From NCBI GenBank assembly GCA_029263455.1, contig JAJCXM010000005.1, positions 62,001 to 126,000 of the forward strand: a DNA stretch of 64,000 nt, given 5' to 3'. Below, in pieces: positions 35,187-44,790 of this stretch. Origin of the DNA: Holophagae bacterium (GTDB lineage Bacteria; Acidobacteriota; Holophagae; Acanthopleuribacterales; Acanthopleuribacteraceae). The stretch's first letter is position 1, and each line of letters opens with the position of its first letter. The translations under genes were made by a program, and so were the position numbers. The notes beneath the pieces are model-generated. The model saw nothing but the letters and a program-made list of their open reading frames with translations. It was not told the origin of the DNA and did not search any database.

Positions 35187-36584
35187 ATGATTATGATTCT
35201 TTTTTTGATGCTGGGTTCAACAGAAGTCGAGAGTCCCCGCACTTGGCGATTGGATTATTTTGTTACTTATGGGCCAAACACAGCCATCTATGCACTGGAT
35301 CGTGTGTTGGAAGAACCCCTTTCGTGGCCTAGTGCTGAAAAAAGTTATCTCGATGGCCTTGCCTACGGTTCAGATGGCTATATCGTCAAGACGGAAACAG
35401 GCGAACCCTGGTTCTCGCGAGGCTGCTCTCGTGTTTCTACCGAATGGACGATAACTGGCGACGCGCGCCTCAAACACCGTACATTTCACGAATCGATACG
35501 GTTCCCTGAACCCTCTTCCAAAGTCACCATTGATGTCCTGCGCCGTAACGAAGAGAACCAATTTGTGACCGCACACACTTTTCATGTCGATCCAAGCGAC
35601 CCACTCATTGATCGAAGTCAATCGCAGACCCATGAAGCCATCGCTTTTCAAGTTAATGGTCCGCCTCGCGAAAAAGTCGATTTGCTGTTGATGGCAGACG
35701 GGTACTCCAAAAACGAAGAAGCAAAGTTTAGGGCCGACGCTAAACGAATCATCAAAGGTTTTTTTTCTTATGAACCCTTTAAATCGCAACAAACGCGCTT
35801 CAACGTTTGGGGCATTTTTGAGCCGTCCCAACATTCCGGGATTTCTCGTCCCTCGACGGGTATACATCACGACACGGCACTCGGATGTAGTTATGACGCC
35901 TTTGGCTCGGAACGATACGTATTAACTTTTGAGAATCGGGCCTGGCGAAATTTGGCGGCCCAAGCGCCCTATGAATTTGTGGTCATGTTGGTCAATAACG
36001 AAACCTACGGAGGCGGAGGCATGTTCTCCGTTTACGCAACCCTATCCGTTGACAACAGTGAAGCCGACTATTTGATGATCCACGAGTTCGGACACCATTT
36101 CGCAGGCTTGGCCGACGAATACTACACATCGCCCGTGTCTTATGAAGCTCCGGCAGTCATCATCGAACCCTGGGAAGCCAATGCCACCGCTTTATTGGAC
36201 AGCAAGAACGTCAAATGGCGCGACAAGGTCGATACGTCAACACCCATCCCCACGCCCTGGCCCAAATCGGAATTCGAAACGCATGCTCGAGAAATACAGG
36301 GAGAACGTCAGGCAATCAGGTCCGCCAACGGAGCCGAGCACTTAATGAGTTCGCTTTTTCAAAAACAGCGACTGTTCGAAATGGATCTATTGAGCAATTC
36401 TCCTTTCTCGAGCAAAGTAGGCGCTTTTCAGGGCGCCAACTATGATTCACAGTCGTTTTACAGACCACAAGTGGATTGCATTATGTTCACCCGTGACCCC
36501 GTCCCATTTTGCCGTGTCTGTGCGCACACACTGCAAGGCGTGATTGATTGGCTTTCTACCCCAGCACAACAACCGCCCCAATGA
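35187..36584 (+). CDS. Secreted M64-family metallopeptidase (IgA peptidase-like)
   Basis: About 465 residues from the ATG at 35187, which follows AAGGGG by 6 nt; earlier in-frame starts lack a good site. The N-terminus MIMILFLMLGSTEVES is a signal peptide. A beta-sandwich region (residues 20-165) comes first. The M64 catalytic domain has LLLMADGYSKNEEAKF, FNVWGIFEPSQHSGIS and the zinc site MIHEFGHHFAGLADEYY (HExxH with a downstream Glu). M64 enzymes include the Clostridium IgA1 protease, but most in environmental bacteria have unknown targets. The downstream gene begins 18 nt later. Confidence 0.92.
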   Translation: MIMILFLMLGSTEVESPRTWRLDYFVTYGPNTAIYALDRVLEEPLSWPSAEKSYLDGLAYGSDGYIVKTETGEPWFSRGCSRVSTEWTITGDARLKHRTFHESIRFPEPSSKVTIDVLRRNEENQFVTAHTFHVDPSDPLIDRSQSQTHEAIAFQVNGPPREKVDLLLMADGYSKNEEAKFRADAKRIIKGFFSYEPFKSQQTRFNVWGIFEPSQHSGISRPSTGIHHDTALGCSYDAFGSERYVLTFENRAWRNLAAQAPYEFVVMLVNNETYGGGGMFSVYATLSVDNSEADYLMIHEFGHHFAGLADEYYTSPVSYEAPAVIIEPWEANATALLDSKNVKWRDKVDTSTPIPTPWPKSEFETHAREIQGERQAIRSANGAEHLMSSLFQKQRLFEMDLLSNSPFSSKVGAFQGANYDSQSFYRPQVDCIMFTRDPVPFCRVCAHTLQGVIDWLSTPAQQPPQ

Positions 36585-36602
36585 CCACTAAGTAGCAGCC
36601 TA

Positions 36603-37205
36603 ATGCTTTTCTTGGGTTTAATTAAATTCCAAAATAACGTTCCCACCTTGCAGGATATTGTGACTGACGTAGAGCGGCTAAGCTCGTTGAAAGTAATCGT
36701 TCTGAATGATGAAGACGAACGGTTGGGCATATCGGGAGCACGGATAGCTTTTGCTTGCGCTAAAGAAGAAACCGTCGTCGAATTAGATATCCAATGTGAC
36801 AGGCATAACATTTATCCAGGAACAGAGTCGGCTATCAGCGACTTACCCACATCGCCAGGCTCCGACCGCAGTGAGCCAAGAGTCAAAACCCTGATCATAA
36901 GATCTACAATGAGCCAAGATTACACACTTTCGGACTATATCTGCGCTGCATGCCGTAATTTTGGAGGCTCCTGCCGTGAAGAGATTGACGAAATGCTCCC
37001 TATTAACGCGCAGACTTTGCACAAACGACTAGCCAAGAACCGACCTAACAGCTGGTTGATATTTTTACAGAGCTCGATTGCGATACTTGGCATCTTAATT
37101 TTTGTATTCTCCCTGCTTTTGGTTGCCGTGCCATTACTTATGCTAGGTCTATGTCTACGATTCGGGCAAGCGCTTCACGGGATTTTTCGCAAGACAAAAG
37201 CCTAA
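36603..37205 (+). CDS. Hypothetical protein with C-terminal membrane hairpin
   Basis: 200 residues, not recognised. The soluble N-terminal part has several Cys (IAFACAKEE, LDIQCDRHN, YICAACRNFGGSCREE). The last includes a CxxC-type arrangement that could bind metal. Residues 145-185 form one long or two short membrane segments (IFLQSSIAILGILIFVFSLL, then LLMLGLCLRF). It starts 18 nt after the M64 gene in the same direction, so it may be co-transcribed, but the ribosome binding site is weak and function is unknown. Confidence 0.55.
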   Translation: MLFLGLIKFQNNVPTLQDIVTDVERLSSLKVIVLNDEDERLGISGARIAFACAKEETVVELDIQCDRHNIYPGTESAISDLPTSPGSDRSEPRVKTLIIRSTMSQDYTLSDYICAACRNFGGSCREEIDEMLPINAQTLHKRLAKNRPNSWLIFLQSSIAILGILIFVFSLLLVAVPLLMLGLCLRFGQALHGIFRKTKA

Positions 37206-37377
37206 GTAAAGACGCGGCTTAGACAGCCAATAATTTCAGGTGAACGTCGGCTATTTCGCGACTCTCATGAGGTGCAACTGAATCGCCGAACGTAACGTCA
37301 TGCTTCAGAATTGTAAAAACTTTTGAAATGCCACATGGTTTTCACTTGTTACACCTACAAATCGATGAGGCTGAATC

Positions 37378-38211
37378 ATGAGAGTCGAGACGTTATTGTG
37401 CCTGTTAGTTTGCCCTGTGATGGCGTCCGGTTTTGTGATTAGCAAAGGTCAGTGGCGTATTTACTTAGAATCACGCTGGGACCAAGCTGATGAGGTCTTT
37501 GATCATCAAGGTCAGCGCAATGATCATCCTGAACAATCTGGTATCGAGAACGGGCTTGATAGTTGGTCATCGCTCATATTCATTCGTTATGGTTTGACAT
37601 CACGATGGACCGTGGAAGCATCTACTCAATACAAACAGACAACCTTTGCGCCCTTATTCGGGCCAGACCAATCGCGCTCGGGTATTTCTGATATCTGGCT
37701 AAATGCGGTATATGACCTGTGGCCAGCTGCGACTTGGTCATGGGTTCTAAACGCGGGAAGCAAAACCCCCATGGAAAAGAACCGCCCGCGATTTCCGCAG
37801 ATAACGTCAGGTGAACCGGAGTACAACTTATCGCTTGGATTAGGTAGAGGCTGGGATTCCGCATTTCTGGAAACCGAATTGGGTTATCGGTTTCGAAGCG
37901 GCACCGTTAATAACGTCGGCGATGGCGGCATCCCCTACGAAAACGAATGGTACGGTTCTGCGAAGGCGGGATACCGGTGGCAACGACTGCTTTTGGAGGC
38001 GTCCCTGGATCATCGGGATAGTATTTCTAACCTGCAAGCCCAGTACATCCCCGGCGTATACATGAATGGGGATGAAAGCAAATTGCGTGTCGGCGTAGAT
38101 GTGAAGATCAACGCATCCACTGCTGTAGGTTGTGCTTATCAACAAACACTTGAGGGTAAGAATACAACGCTTAATCAATCTTATGCGATCCGCTTATCTT
38201 TCACCTTATGA
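37378..38211 (+). CDS. Predicted outer-membrane beta-barrel protein
   Basis: 277 residues with signal peptide MRVETLLCLLVCPVMASG. The mature part is made of alternating amphipathic strands (WTVEASTQYKQTTFAPLF, YNLSLGLGRGWDSAFLETEL, KAGYRWQRLLLEASLDH) and ends in SYAIRLSFTL. The near-terminal aromatic residue is typical of barrel insertion signals. It may be a small porin or transporter. It lies 7 nt upstream of the DUF3179 gene start, so the two are likely co-transcribed. Confidence 0.72.
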   Translation: MRVETLLCLLVCPVMASGFVISKGQWRIYLESRWDQADEVFDHQGQRNDHPEQSGIENGLDSWSSLIFIRYGLTSRWTVEASTQYKQTTFAPLFGPDQSRSGISDIWLNAVYDLWPAATWSWVLNAGSKTPMEKNRPRFPQITSGEPEYNLSLGLGRGWDSAFLETELGYRFRSGTVNNVGDGGIPYENEWYGSAKAGYRWQRLLLEASLDHRDSISNLQAQYIPGVYMNGDESKLRVGVDVKINASTAVGCAYQQTLEGKNTTLNQSYAIRLSFTL

Positions 38212-38218
38212 GGTTCTT

Positions 38219-39331
38219 ATGAAATTTCTCCACCTATTTTTGGCTGCCTTGCTGGTCCTACTCACATGGCAATGTTCTGGCGGAAAAGACGATAGCGGCA
38301 CGATCAATATTCATACGGATCCGTACAAGGGGTTCGATGTTTCGGATTGCGGCATCGATATAGACAACTTATTCAACGGCGGACCCAACCGAGATGGCAT
38401 TCCCGCCGTGATTAACCCTGTCATCATGGATCTGTCCAATATTCGGGGTTCAGACTTCCCGATCGTCGAAGTCGACAAAGTCATCATTCTTGAGATCAAT
38501 GGAGAGACGCGCGCTTACCCCGAACGCCTCTTGTGGCGCCATGAAATCGTGAATGATGTGGTCGGAAACGTCCCCGTCGTGGTGAGCTATTGTCCGTTAA
38601 CGGGATCAACCGTCGCTTTCAAACGCCACGCAGACGAAACCTTTCGCGTTTCGGGTCTGCTGTACGAGACCAACTTGGTCATGTATGACTCGACAACATT
38701 ATCTCTTTGGCCACAAATGGATTTTCAATGTCAGTGTGGCCCACGTCGCGACGAACAACTTGACGTCTTCAGCGTTAAGGAAATGACATGGCGTTACATG
38801 ACGCAACTCTATCCAGACACAACCGTAGTTGTGAACTCGAACCGCTCGTCATTTGATTATTTGACTTACCCTTACGGCACATACGATCAGCTTGACAACA
38901 GCTCATTACTCTTCAGTGTTTCCAATTTGGATCGCAGTTTTCCAATCAAATCGCTAACCCTGATGGTCTTTGTCGAACAAGAAGTCAAAGCTTACCCACA
39001 CCTCGTTTTAGTCGGCAATAACAGAGTCATCAACGACCAGGTAGGGACAACACCCATCATCGTTTTTAATGATCAAGCTGGTCAATTCGCTAATGCCTTT
39101 ATTCGTGTCGTGGATGAGCAAACGCTATATTTTGAAGCCGCAGAAGAAGGCCACGGCCAGCCAACCTCATTCGCGTTACGTGACATTGAAAGCGGAAGCC
39201 TTTGGAATCTGAAGGGTCGTGCGATAGAAGGGCCCTTGGCCGGGCGCCAACTAACCCAGGCATTGAACATGAACGCCATGTGGTTTAGCTTCAAAGTCTC
39301 ATTCCCATCCGCCGCCGTTTTTCAGCCCTAA
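38219..39331 (+). CDS. DUF3179-domain exported protein
   Basis: 370 residues from the ATG at 38219, the start that gives a signal peptide (MKFLHLFLAALLVLLTWQC); the Cys could be a lipoprotein site, though the box is not ideal. The DUF3179 signature includes NGETRAYPERLLWRHEIVND, VVVSYCPLTGSTVAFKR and later DQVGTTPIIVFND. DUF3179 proteins are exported and of unknown biochemical role; the conserved Cys in SYCPLTGS is a family hallmark. The preceding barrel gene overlaps the longer open frame, supporting the shorter start. Confidence 0.87.
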   Translation: MKFLHLFLAALLVLLTWQCSGGKDDSGTINIHTDPYKGFDVSDCGIDIDNLFNGGPNRDGIPAVINPVIMDLSNIRGSDFPIVEVDKVIILEINGETRAYPERLLWRHEIVNDVVGNVPVVVSYCPLTGSTVAFKRHADETFRVSGLLYETNLVMYDSTTLSLWPQMDFQCQCGPRRDEQLDVFSVKEMTWRYMTQLYPDTTVVVNSNRSSFDYLTYPYGTYDQLDNSSLLFSVSNLDRSFPIKSLTLMVFVEQEVKAYPHLVLVGNNRVINDQVGTTPIIVFNDQAGQFANAFIRVVDEQTLYFEAAEEGHGQPTSFALRDIESGSLWNLKGRAIEGPLAGRQLTQALNMNAMWFSFKVSFPSAAVFQP

Positions 39332-39503
39332 CTCGTTTGCAGCGTCACTCATTTAGATCGACCCAAGAAACTTGAACAGAAAGCAATCGCGGAGAAACCT
39401 TGACGGTGACGGATATTCACGAGAAGAGCCATGAGCATCCAACTTAATTAATCAATATAGCTCTTGTGCCGTATAGAGTTATATTGAGCGGCGGAGAATC
39501 AAA

Positions 39504-40271
39504 ATGTGCGCCTTATTAATGTGCCTTTTTATGTTTCAAGACGCCAGTCAGGACAACGGCGATTTTGTCGTCTATCGGGCACAACATTGGCAATACACTG
39601 GTTTGGCCAATCACCTCCACGATATCCAATACCTAGAGTCATTCGTGGCTGAATGGAATAGCGTTTTGAATTTGCCGATGGACATCGCAGTGCGATTCGC
39701 TGAATGTGGACAAGCAAACGCGTTTTATAATCCCGAAGAAGTATCTATCGTTATGTGTTTGGAACTACTTGACTATTTTATCGGTGTCTTTACGGAACAT
39801 TCCTCAACGGCAGAAGAGGCCTTTGCCAAGGCACTAGGCGCATACACTTTTACCTTACACCACGAGTTGGGTCATGCACTGGTGGACGTACTTGACCTAC
39901 CTGTTACCGGGAAAGAGGAAGATGCCGTCGACCAATTATCGGCCACCATTTTCTTGGACGATGCTGACCCAGCCTCGGCGCTACCCGTGCTTGATGCGGC
40001 CTTTTGGTTCTTAAGCGAAGCAGAGAAACAAGAAGAGGCTGGCGTGCCCTTGTCCGACCTACCTTTTTATGGTGAACATTCGCTCAGTCCTGCCCGCTTC
40101 TATAACCTGCTTTGTTGGGTTTACGGAAGCAACCCTGAGGAATATCAGTTTTTCGTGACCGATGGACTGTTGCCCGAATCACGTGCTGTAAGGTGCCCTA
40201 ACGAGTACGATAAGTTCAGTGACGCTTGGTATCGCTTACTCGATTACCATTGGAAAAGCGAATACGAGTAA
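39504..40271 (+). CDS. Putative metallopeptidase, DUF4344-like
   Basis: 255 residues. A short hydrophobic N-terminus (MCALLMCLFMFQDAS) may be a weak signal peptide. A zinc-binding HExxH lies in YTFTLHHELGHALVDVLDLP, followed by EEDAVDQLSATIFLDD, where the Glu/Asp could supply the third ligand. This arrangement matches DUF4344 putative metallopeptidases. C-terminal cysteines (NLLCWVYG, VRCPNEYD) may form a disulfide. The start is preceded by GGAGA. The gene stands alone and its substrate is unknown. Confidence 0.8.
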   Translation: MCALLMCLFMFQDASQDNGDFVVYRAQHWQYTGLANHLHDIQYLESFVAEWNSVLNLPMDIAVRFAECGQANAFYNPEEVSIVMCLELLDYFIGVFTEHSSTAEEAFAKALGAYTFTLHHELGHALVDVLDLPVTGKEEDAVDQLSATIFLDDADPASALPVLDAAFWFLSEAEKQEEAGVPLSDLPFYGEHSLSPARFYNLLCWVYGSNPEEYQFFVTDGLLPESRAVRCPNEYDKFSDAWYRLLDYHWKSEYE

Positions 40272-40285
40272 GCCAATTCAATCTC

Positions 40286-40708
40286 TCAGGAACGAGCCGC
40301 TTTCGACAGTAACCGTTTAATTGCCTGCGCCTTTTCCGTCTTGTAACTGATACACACAGACCCAGAACAGCCAGGCATGAAATCCGCTGCTTCAAAGGCG
40401 ATTTCAAGGCGGGCACCAAGATGCTGGGTTACTTTGAGCTTAGTGATATGTTCAGGTTCGAGGGTAATATTGACGATAGGACGCCACAGAGAGAAAGCCA
40501 CAAATCTCTTTTTCGTAACCACCACGGCCCCGATTATGATGCTCTTTCGATACCTCGACCTGCGTCCATGCCCTTTGAATTTGCGCAATGTCACACTTCC
40601 GCGAAGACCCTCTTCCAAGAGCACGATTTGCTCCGATTCAAGCTGTTCACGCTCCCGTTTTGGAATACCGCCTAACTTGAACCATCTATGCCAAAAATGA
40701 CTTGTCAT
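40286..40708 (-). CDS. Hypothetical protein, PH/GRAM-like fold
   Basis: 140 residues from the ATG at 40708, preceded by AGAGGGGGAA. The central part (VTLRKFKGHGRRSRYRKSII, then VVVTKKRFVAFSLWRPIVNI) has the strand pattern of a bacterial PH-like or GRAM-like domain, with IVLLEEGLRGSV at the front. No enzyme motif is visible. It is isolated, convergent to the DUF4344 gene and divergent from the ankyrin gene. The fold assignment is inference from strand spacing only. Confidence 0.6.
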   Translation of the reverse strand: MTSHFWHRWFKLGGIPKREREQLESEQIVLLEEGLRGSVTLRKFKGHGRRSRYRKSIIIGAVVVTKKRFVAFSLWRPIVNITLEPEHITKLKVTQHLGARLEIAFEAADFMPGCSGSVCISYKTEKAQAIKRLLSKAARS

Positions 40709-40917
40709 GATTTCCCCCTCTAAAACAACATACAACCTAGCGCTCATCACCGTCAATTTCGCGAAAAGGGCTCAAGTCGATCAAATATTGGATACCAACC
40801 CACTTTGCAATGATTTGGTGTCGCCAATGTAAAGGTCGCACTTGCCAAAGATTGCGTTGTTTCTCAATAAGATCCGCATTTGAATAGAGTCACAGCACAA
40901 CCGAAATGAGGTGACCC

Positions 40918-42360
40918 ATGATGAGTCAACGCTTCGCGCTCAGTCGCCGATGCAATCAGTCCTGGGAACAAATGAAGGGCAACGATGTCGCTCGTTTCTG
41001 TTCCCATTGCCAAAAGAATGTTCACCAAGCTGACCATTTAAACGGTCAACAAGTCCAAGAACTTGTACGCGAAAACGGTCGTTTCTGCGTCCGCTACAGC
41101 CTTAACCTTGAACCACCGTGGGCCTTTCCTAAAGCAAAAACAGAAAAGGGGAAAATGGTCTGGTGGAAACGTTCGGGTCTTTTGTTAGGCTTAAGTTTAT
41201 CGGCCTTGACGCTTTCGGCCCAAACCCCAAGCGCCAGTATACACGGCCTGGTTCGTTCGCTTTCCGATCGCAAGTCAAATCAAAAGGCACACATATCATT
41301 GGTCATGACGAACGGACTCCGTTTGGAAACCAACAGTGACCCCGATGGGCGATTCTCGTTAAATGTCAAGGACCCGGGCCCTTTCCGACTTGACGTCGAA
41401 ATGAAGAACCATGAGCCGTTTTCCATGAGCGGTGTCTTACGGGAGGGCCAGGACCTGACAGTCGAATGGATAGTCCAAAGAGAAATGGAAATTGTCCGCA
41501 TGGGCGTTGCCGCCATCGCTCACCCGGCCACGGATTACGTTTATCACTATGCTGAACGTCGCGGTTGTCCCAGTATTACCAACGACATTCAGCGCGCCGC
41601 TTTAATTGGAGACTTGGATCTTCTGCATGACCTCCAGGAACGCGGTCATGACATTCACGAGACCAACAACTTCCGAGAAAACGCGCTTTTTTTTGCCTTG
41701 CGAGAGCCAGAAATCGCTCGCTACTTGATGGATGAAGGTGTGGATATTCAGTCCCAGTCCTCATTCGGAGTGCCACTGCTGAGTTATGCCCTGTTGACCG
41801 GACAGCCAATTTACCTTGATCTCTTGCATCGGGGCGCCGATCCCAACAAGGCCGATAACGATGGTCGAACACCCATGCACATCGCCGCCATGGGAGGACT
41901 GAAAAGTTTAATTGACCTTGTTGACCATGGCGGTGACGTTTTGGTGAATGACAACCAGGGCATGGGACTGCTTCACTATGCAGCGATCGCGCCGTTTCCG
42001 ATCCGCTCTGACGTGATGACTTATCTGATCAATCGCTACAGTTTCGATATTAACGCCACAGATCAATGGGGCGAGACACCACTAATGAAGGCCGCTCTTC
42101 ACGGTTCCAAAACCTCTGTCCAAATTCTGTTAGAGGCCGGAGCTGATATATACCCGCGTAATAAGTGGAACCAGAATGCCCTGCTCTTGGCCGGATTCAG
42201 CGGAGAACCTGATGTCATTCGACTCCTTGTGCAACATCACGCGGATATCTTAGCCGTGGATTCAGAAGGGCACGCCATTTGGGACCATATGAGTCCCGAT
42301 CTCGCGCGCCGCGTCAAACATGCTCTGCAGGACGTAACCGACATCGCAGCACAACCTTAA
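40918..42360 (+). CDS. Membrane-anchored ankyrin-repeat protein with N-terminal Cys-rich domain
   Basis: 480 residues, ATG preceded by GAGGTGACCC. Residues 1-65 hold a small cysteine-rich domain (RRCNQSWEQM, RFCSHCQKNVHQ, GRFCVRY), probably zinc-binding, as seen in many Bacteroidota and Acidobacteriota membrane proteins. A membrane span follows at about 85-105 (LLLGLSLSALTLSAQTPS). Next is a carboxypeptidase-regulatory-like beta-sandwich (SIHGLVRSLSDRKSNQ, GRFSLNVKD), then about six ankyrin repeats from residue 220 (DGRTPMHIAAMGGLKSLIDL, WGETPLMKAALHGSKTSVQI). The combination implies a cytoplasmic sensor linked to a periplasmic binding array. Partners are unknown. Confidence 0.9.
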   Translation: MMSQRFALSRRCNQSWEQMKGNDVARFCSHCQKNVHQADHLNGQQVQELVRENGRFCVRYSLNLEPPWAFPKAKTEKGKMVWWKRSGLLLGLSLSALTLSAQTPSASIHGLVRSLSDRKSNQKAHISLVMTNGLRLETNSDPDGRFSLNVKDPGPFRLDVEMKNHEPFSMSGVLREGQDLTVEWIVQREMEIVRMGVAAIAHPATDYVYHYAERRGCPSITNDIQRAALIGDLDLLHDLQERGHDIHETNNFRENALFFALREPEIARYLMDEGVDIQSQSSFGVPLLSYALLTGQPIYLDLLHRGADPNKADNDGRTPMHIAAMGGLKSLIDLVDHGGDVLVNDNQGMGLLHYAAIAPFPIRSDVMTYLINRYSFDINATDQWGETPLMKAALHGSKTSVQILLEAGADIYPRNKWNQNALLLAGFSGEPDVIRLLVQHHADILAVDSEGHAIWDHMSPDLARRVKHALQDVTDIAAQP

Positions 42361-42488
42361 ACAAAACACGCTACACGCATGCTGATAGCCAATTCGCATT
42401 GGAACAAGCTCTCTAGCGTCCGGCGAATATGATCGGCCGTAACCATGCCACCCCAGCGCCTGGTTAGACGCCAGGGTGACAGTCACTT

Positions 42489-43448
42489 TCAGATATCCAC
42501 CAAAACGGGTTCCGCTAAATCTTCGAACAACACGGTGCTTAAATAGCGTTCGCCATTACTAGGCACGATTGCAACCACACGGAGACCTACGCCTGTTTGG
42601 TTTTTCTTGGCCAACCGGCGTGCAACCTCGCGCGCAGCATGCACAATCGCTCCCGAACTAATGCCAACCAAGAGACCCTTATCCGTCGCCAAAGATCGAG
42701 CCGTACTTAGAGCATCCTGCAACGCGACCTTTTCCACCGAATCGATAAGACCCACATCCAAAATGGAAGGCACAAATCCGGCGCCAATACCTTGGATCTT
42801 GTGCGGGCCAGGTCCACCGCCACTCAAAACAGGTGAATCGACCGGTTCGACGGCCACTAGTTCAATGTCACTGGACCTCTCTCGCAGGTACTTGCCAGCA
42901 CCGGCAAATGTACCGCCCGTACCGACACCGGCCACAAACCCATTGAGCTGGCCGTCAACGTCACGCCAGATTTCAGGCCCAGTCGTGCGGTAGTGGACCT
43001 CCACATTGGCGGGATTATCGAATTGAAGGCTGCGAAAGCCATTTTCTTCAGCCGCGATTCGGTTTGCTTCAGCAATAGCTCCATTCATGCCTTTAGCACC
43101 GGGGGTCAGAATAAGTTCAGCGCCATACGCGATCAGGATCTTGCGGCGTTCAAGACTCATCGTATCCGGCATGGTCAGCTTTAGACGATAACCCTTCGCT
43201 GCAGCTATCATGGCTAACCCAATCCCCGTATTTCCGCTGGTTGCTTCGACGATCAAGTCGCCTGGCTTGATCTTCCCACGACGCTCAGCATCTTCGATGA
43301 CACCTAAGGCGAGCCTATCCTTTACACTGCCGCCGGGGTTCTGGTACTCCAGTTTCACTACCACTTCAGCTGTGTCCGTGGTTGCACCATCTACTCTAAT
43401 CAATGGCGTATTGCCAATTACCTGATCGATGCGTTCATAAATTTTCAT
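42489..43448 (-). CDS. cysK: Cysteine synthase (O-acetylserine sulfhydrylase A type)
   Basis: 319 residues. Converts O-acetylserine and sulfide into cysteine. The PLP lysine is in NPGGSVKDRLAL (residue about 41), the phosphate-binding loop is EATSGNTGIGLAM, and the glycine loop is VAGVGTGGTFAGAG. The length is typical of CysK. It is the last gene of the minus-strand cys operon, 11 nt after cobA, so sulfide made by the upstream sulfite reductase is used directly. The start is preceded by AAGGAGC. No strong terminator follows; the ankyrin gene ends convergently 128 nt away. Confidence 0.96.
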   Translation of the reverse strand: MKIYERIDQVIGNTPLIRVDGATTDTAEVVVKLEYQNPGGSVKDRLALGVIEDAERRGKIKPGDLIVEATSGNTGIGLAMIAAAKGYRLKLTMPDTMSLERRKILIAYGAELILTPGAKGMNGAIAEANRIAAEENGFRSLQFDNPANVEVHYRTTGPEIWRDVDGQLNGFVAGVGTGGTFAGAGKYLRERSSDIELVAVEPVDSPVLSGGGPGPHKIQGIGAGFVPSILDVGLIDSVEKVALQDALSTARSLATDKGLLVGISSGAIVHAAREVARRLAKKNQTGVGLRVVAIVPSNGERYLSTVLFEDLAEPVLVDI

Positions 43449-43459
43449 TCTTTTGCTCC

Positions 43460-44197
43460 TTACGAAATGTTTAATTGTTGAACTGCTTCTCGCAGTACGG
43501 TCACAGTTGGGCCAACGACCATGGTGGAAGGGGCCTCAAACCTATGGTCTTGTTCAAGGTCACCAAGGGTGCCAATCCACGTCTTGGCGTCGGGTAAGGT
43601 GGCACGGCTAATGACAGCAACGGGCGTATGGCGCGCTCTGCCGTGTGTTCGTAAGTCACGTGCAATTTGACTAAGACGACTAGCACCCATGAGTATAACC
43701 GCCGTATCCACCTGCGCTGCAGCTCTTAGGTCCGCGCTCGGCATGCCTTCTCCAGTTCTCGCTGTAAAAACGCCAAAGGACATGGCTAATCCGCGATAGG
43801 TCAATGGGATGTCCGCAGAAGCGGGCGCCGCTAACACAGAGCTCACGCCGGGGACCACCGAGTAAGCAATGCCGGCAGCTTTTAGGACAGCGATTTCTTC
43901 TCCACCACGACCAAAAACGAAGGGGTCTCCGCCTTTGAGCCGAACCACATGTTGTCCTTTTCGCGCGCACCGAATGAGCAAATCCATGATCGAACCTTGA
44001 GCGATGCTCTGATTTCGCCCAACCCGTTTACCGACGTCAATGCGTTTGCAGTTGATACGGCAAATGTCCAGTATGGCGGGATCAATCAGACGATCATGCA
44101 AAACCACGTCTGCATCTTCCAAGGCATTAACCGCTCTCAAAGTAAGCAGGTCAGGAGCACCTGGACCCGCACCTACCAAGGTCACTTTTCCGCTCAT
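43460..44197 (-). CDS. cobA: Uroporphyrinogen-III C-methyltransferase (SUMT)
   Basis: 245 residues. Transfers two methyl groups from SAM to uroporphyrinogen III, giving precorrin-2 for siroheme. Motifs are VGAGPGAPDLLTLRA at the N-terminus, DVVLHDRLID, VRLKGGDPFVFGRGGEE and VVPGVSSVLAAPASADIPL, all diagnostic of SUMT. The overlap with the siroheme dehydrogenase stop (ATGA) indicates coupled translation. It completes, with the Met8p-like gene, the two-protein equivalent of CysG, and supplies the siroheme of the sulfite reductase encoded just upstream. Confidence 0.96.
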   Translation of the reverse strand: MSGKVTLVGAGPGAPDLLTLRAVNALEDADVVLHDRLIDPAILDICRINCKRIDVGKRVGRNQSIAQGSIMDLLIRCARKGQHVVRLKGGDPFVFGRGGEEIAVLKAAGIAYSVVPGVSSVLAAPASADIPLTYRGLAMSFGVFTARTGEGMPSADLRAAAQVDTAVILMGASRLSQIARDLRTHGRARHTPVAVISRATLPDAKTWIGTLGDLEQDHRFEAPSTMVVGPTVTVLREAVQQLNIS

Positions 44198-44790
44198 GAG
44201 TGCACCTCCAACCCGCGAACTCGCAGTTGTAAATCCGTTAATATGGTTTCAAGGTCAACGCCCGACTCAAGTCGATCTAGGCTATTGCCCACGACAGACC
44301 GCCAAAACACACGACGCTGGTCAAAACTAGACAAGCGTTGCGCTACTGTTGGTCTGGCTGCACCCAGAGCTTCGGCCAATCTCGCCATCGGTTCAGAGAT
44401 CATTTGACCCGCTTTGTCCCTAAGCCATTGAGCCATTCCTGGACTCTTGCCGTTAGACGACACAGCCACAGACAATGCGCCCCGTCGAGCCACAGCTGGG
44501 AAATAGAAATCGCACCGCTGAGGAACATCTGCGACGTTGACCAGCACACCAGCTTCCCGACTAATCCGCTCTGCATGTTCATTTTCGCTAGCCAACTCCG
44601 AAGCTGCGATGACGAAACAAACAAGCTTAAGGTCGTCGATTTGAAGACGGCGCGAATCAGGACCATAACTAAAACGAAAGACATCAAAGCCGGAGCCCTT
44701 TAATAAAGCCGTTTTCTCGCGTGCCATGGCTCCGCCACCGACGACGGCCGCAAGCTTACCGCGCGCCTGCAAGACGATGTGCAAACTCAT
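44194..44790 (-). CDS. Precorrin-2 dehydrogenase / sirohydrochlorin ferrochelatase (Met8p/CysG-N type)
   Basis: 198 residues. An N-terminal NAD-binding fold (KLAAVVGGGAMAREKTALLK) is followed by the family landmarks NVADVPQRCDFYFPAVARRG and LSVAVSSNGKSPGMAQWLRDK. Oxidises precorrin-2 to sirohydrochlorin and inserts iron to make siroheme. The ATG at 44790 has an ideal AAGGAG site although it lies 35 nt inside the sulfite reductase gene, so it is clearly the start. Position between sulfite reductase and cobA fits its job. Confidence 0.92.
   Translation of the reverse strand: MSLHIVLQARGKLAAVVGGGAMAREKTALLKGSGFDVFRFSYGPDSRRLQIDDLKLVCFVIAASELASENEHAERISREAGVLVNVADVPQRCDFYFPAVARRGALSVAVSSNGKSPGMAQWLRDKAGQMISEPMARLAEALGAARPTVAQRLSSFDQRRVFWRSVVGNSLDRLESGVDLETILTDLQLRVRGLEVHS

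Noticed and set aside
42357-42446. 29-codon minus frame after cysK beginning MVTADHIRRTLESLFQCELA, vaguely BolA-like
   Set aside because: Too short for BolA, no ribosome site, and it overlaps the ankyrin gene's stop; left as a possible fragment only.
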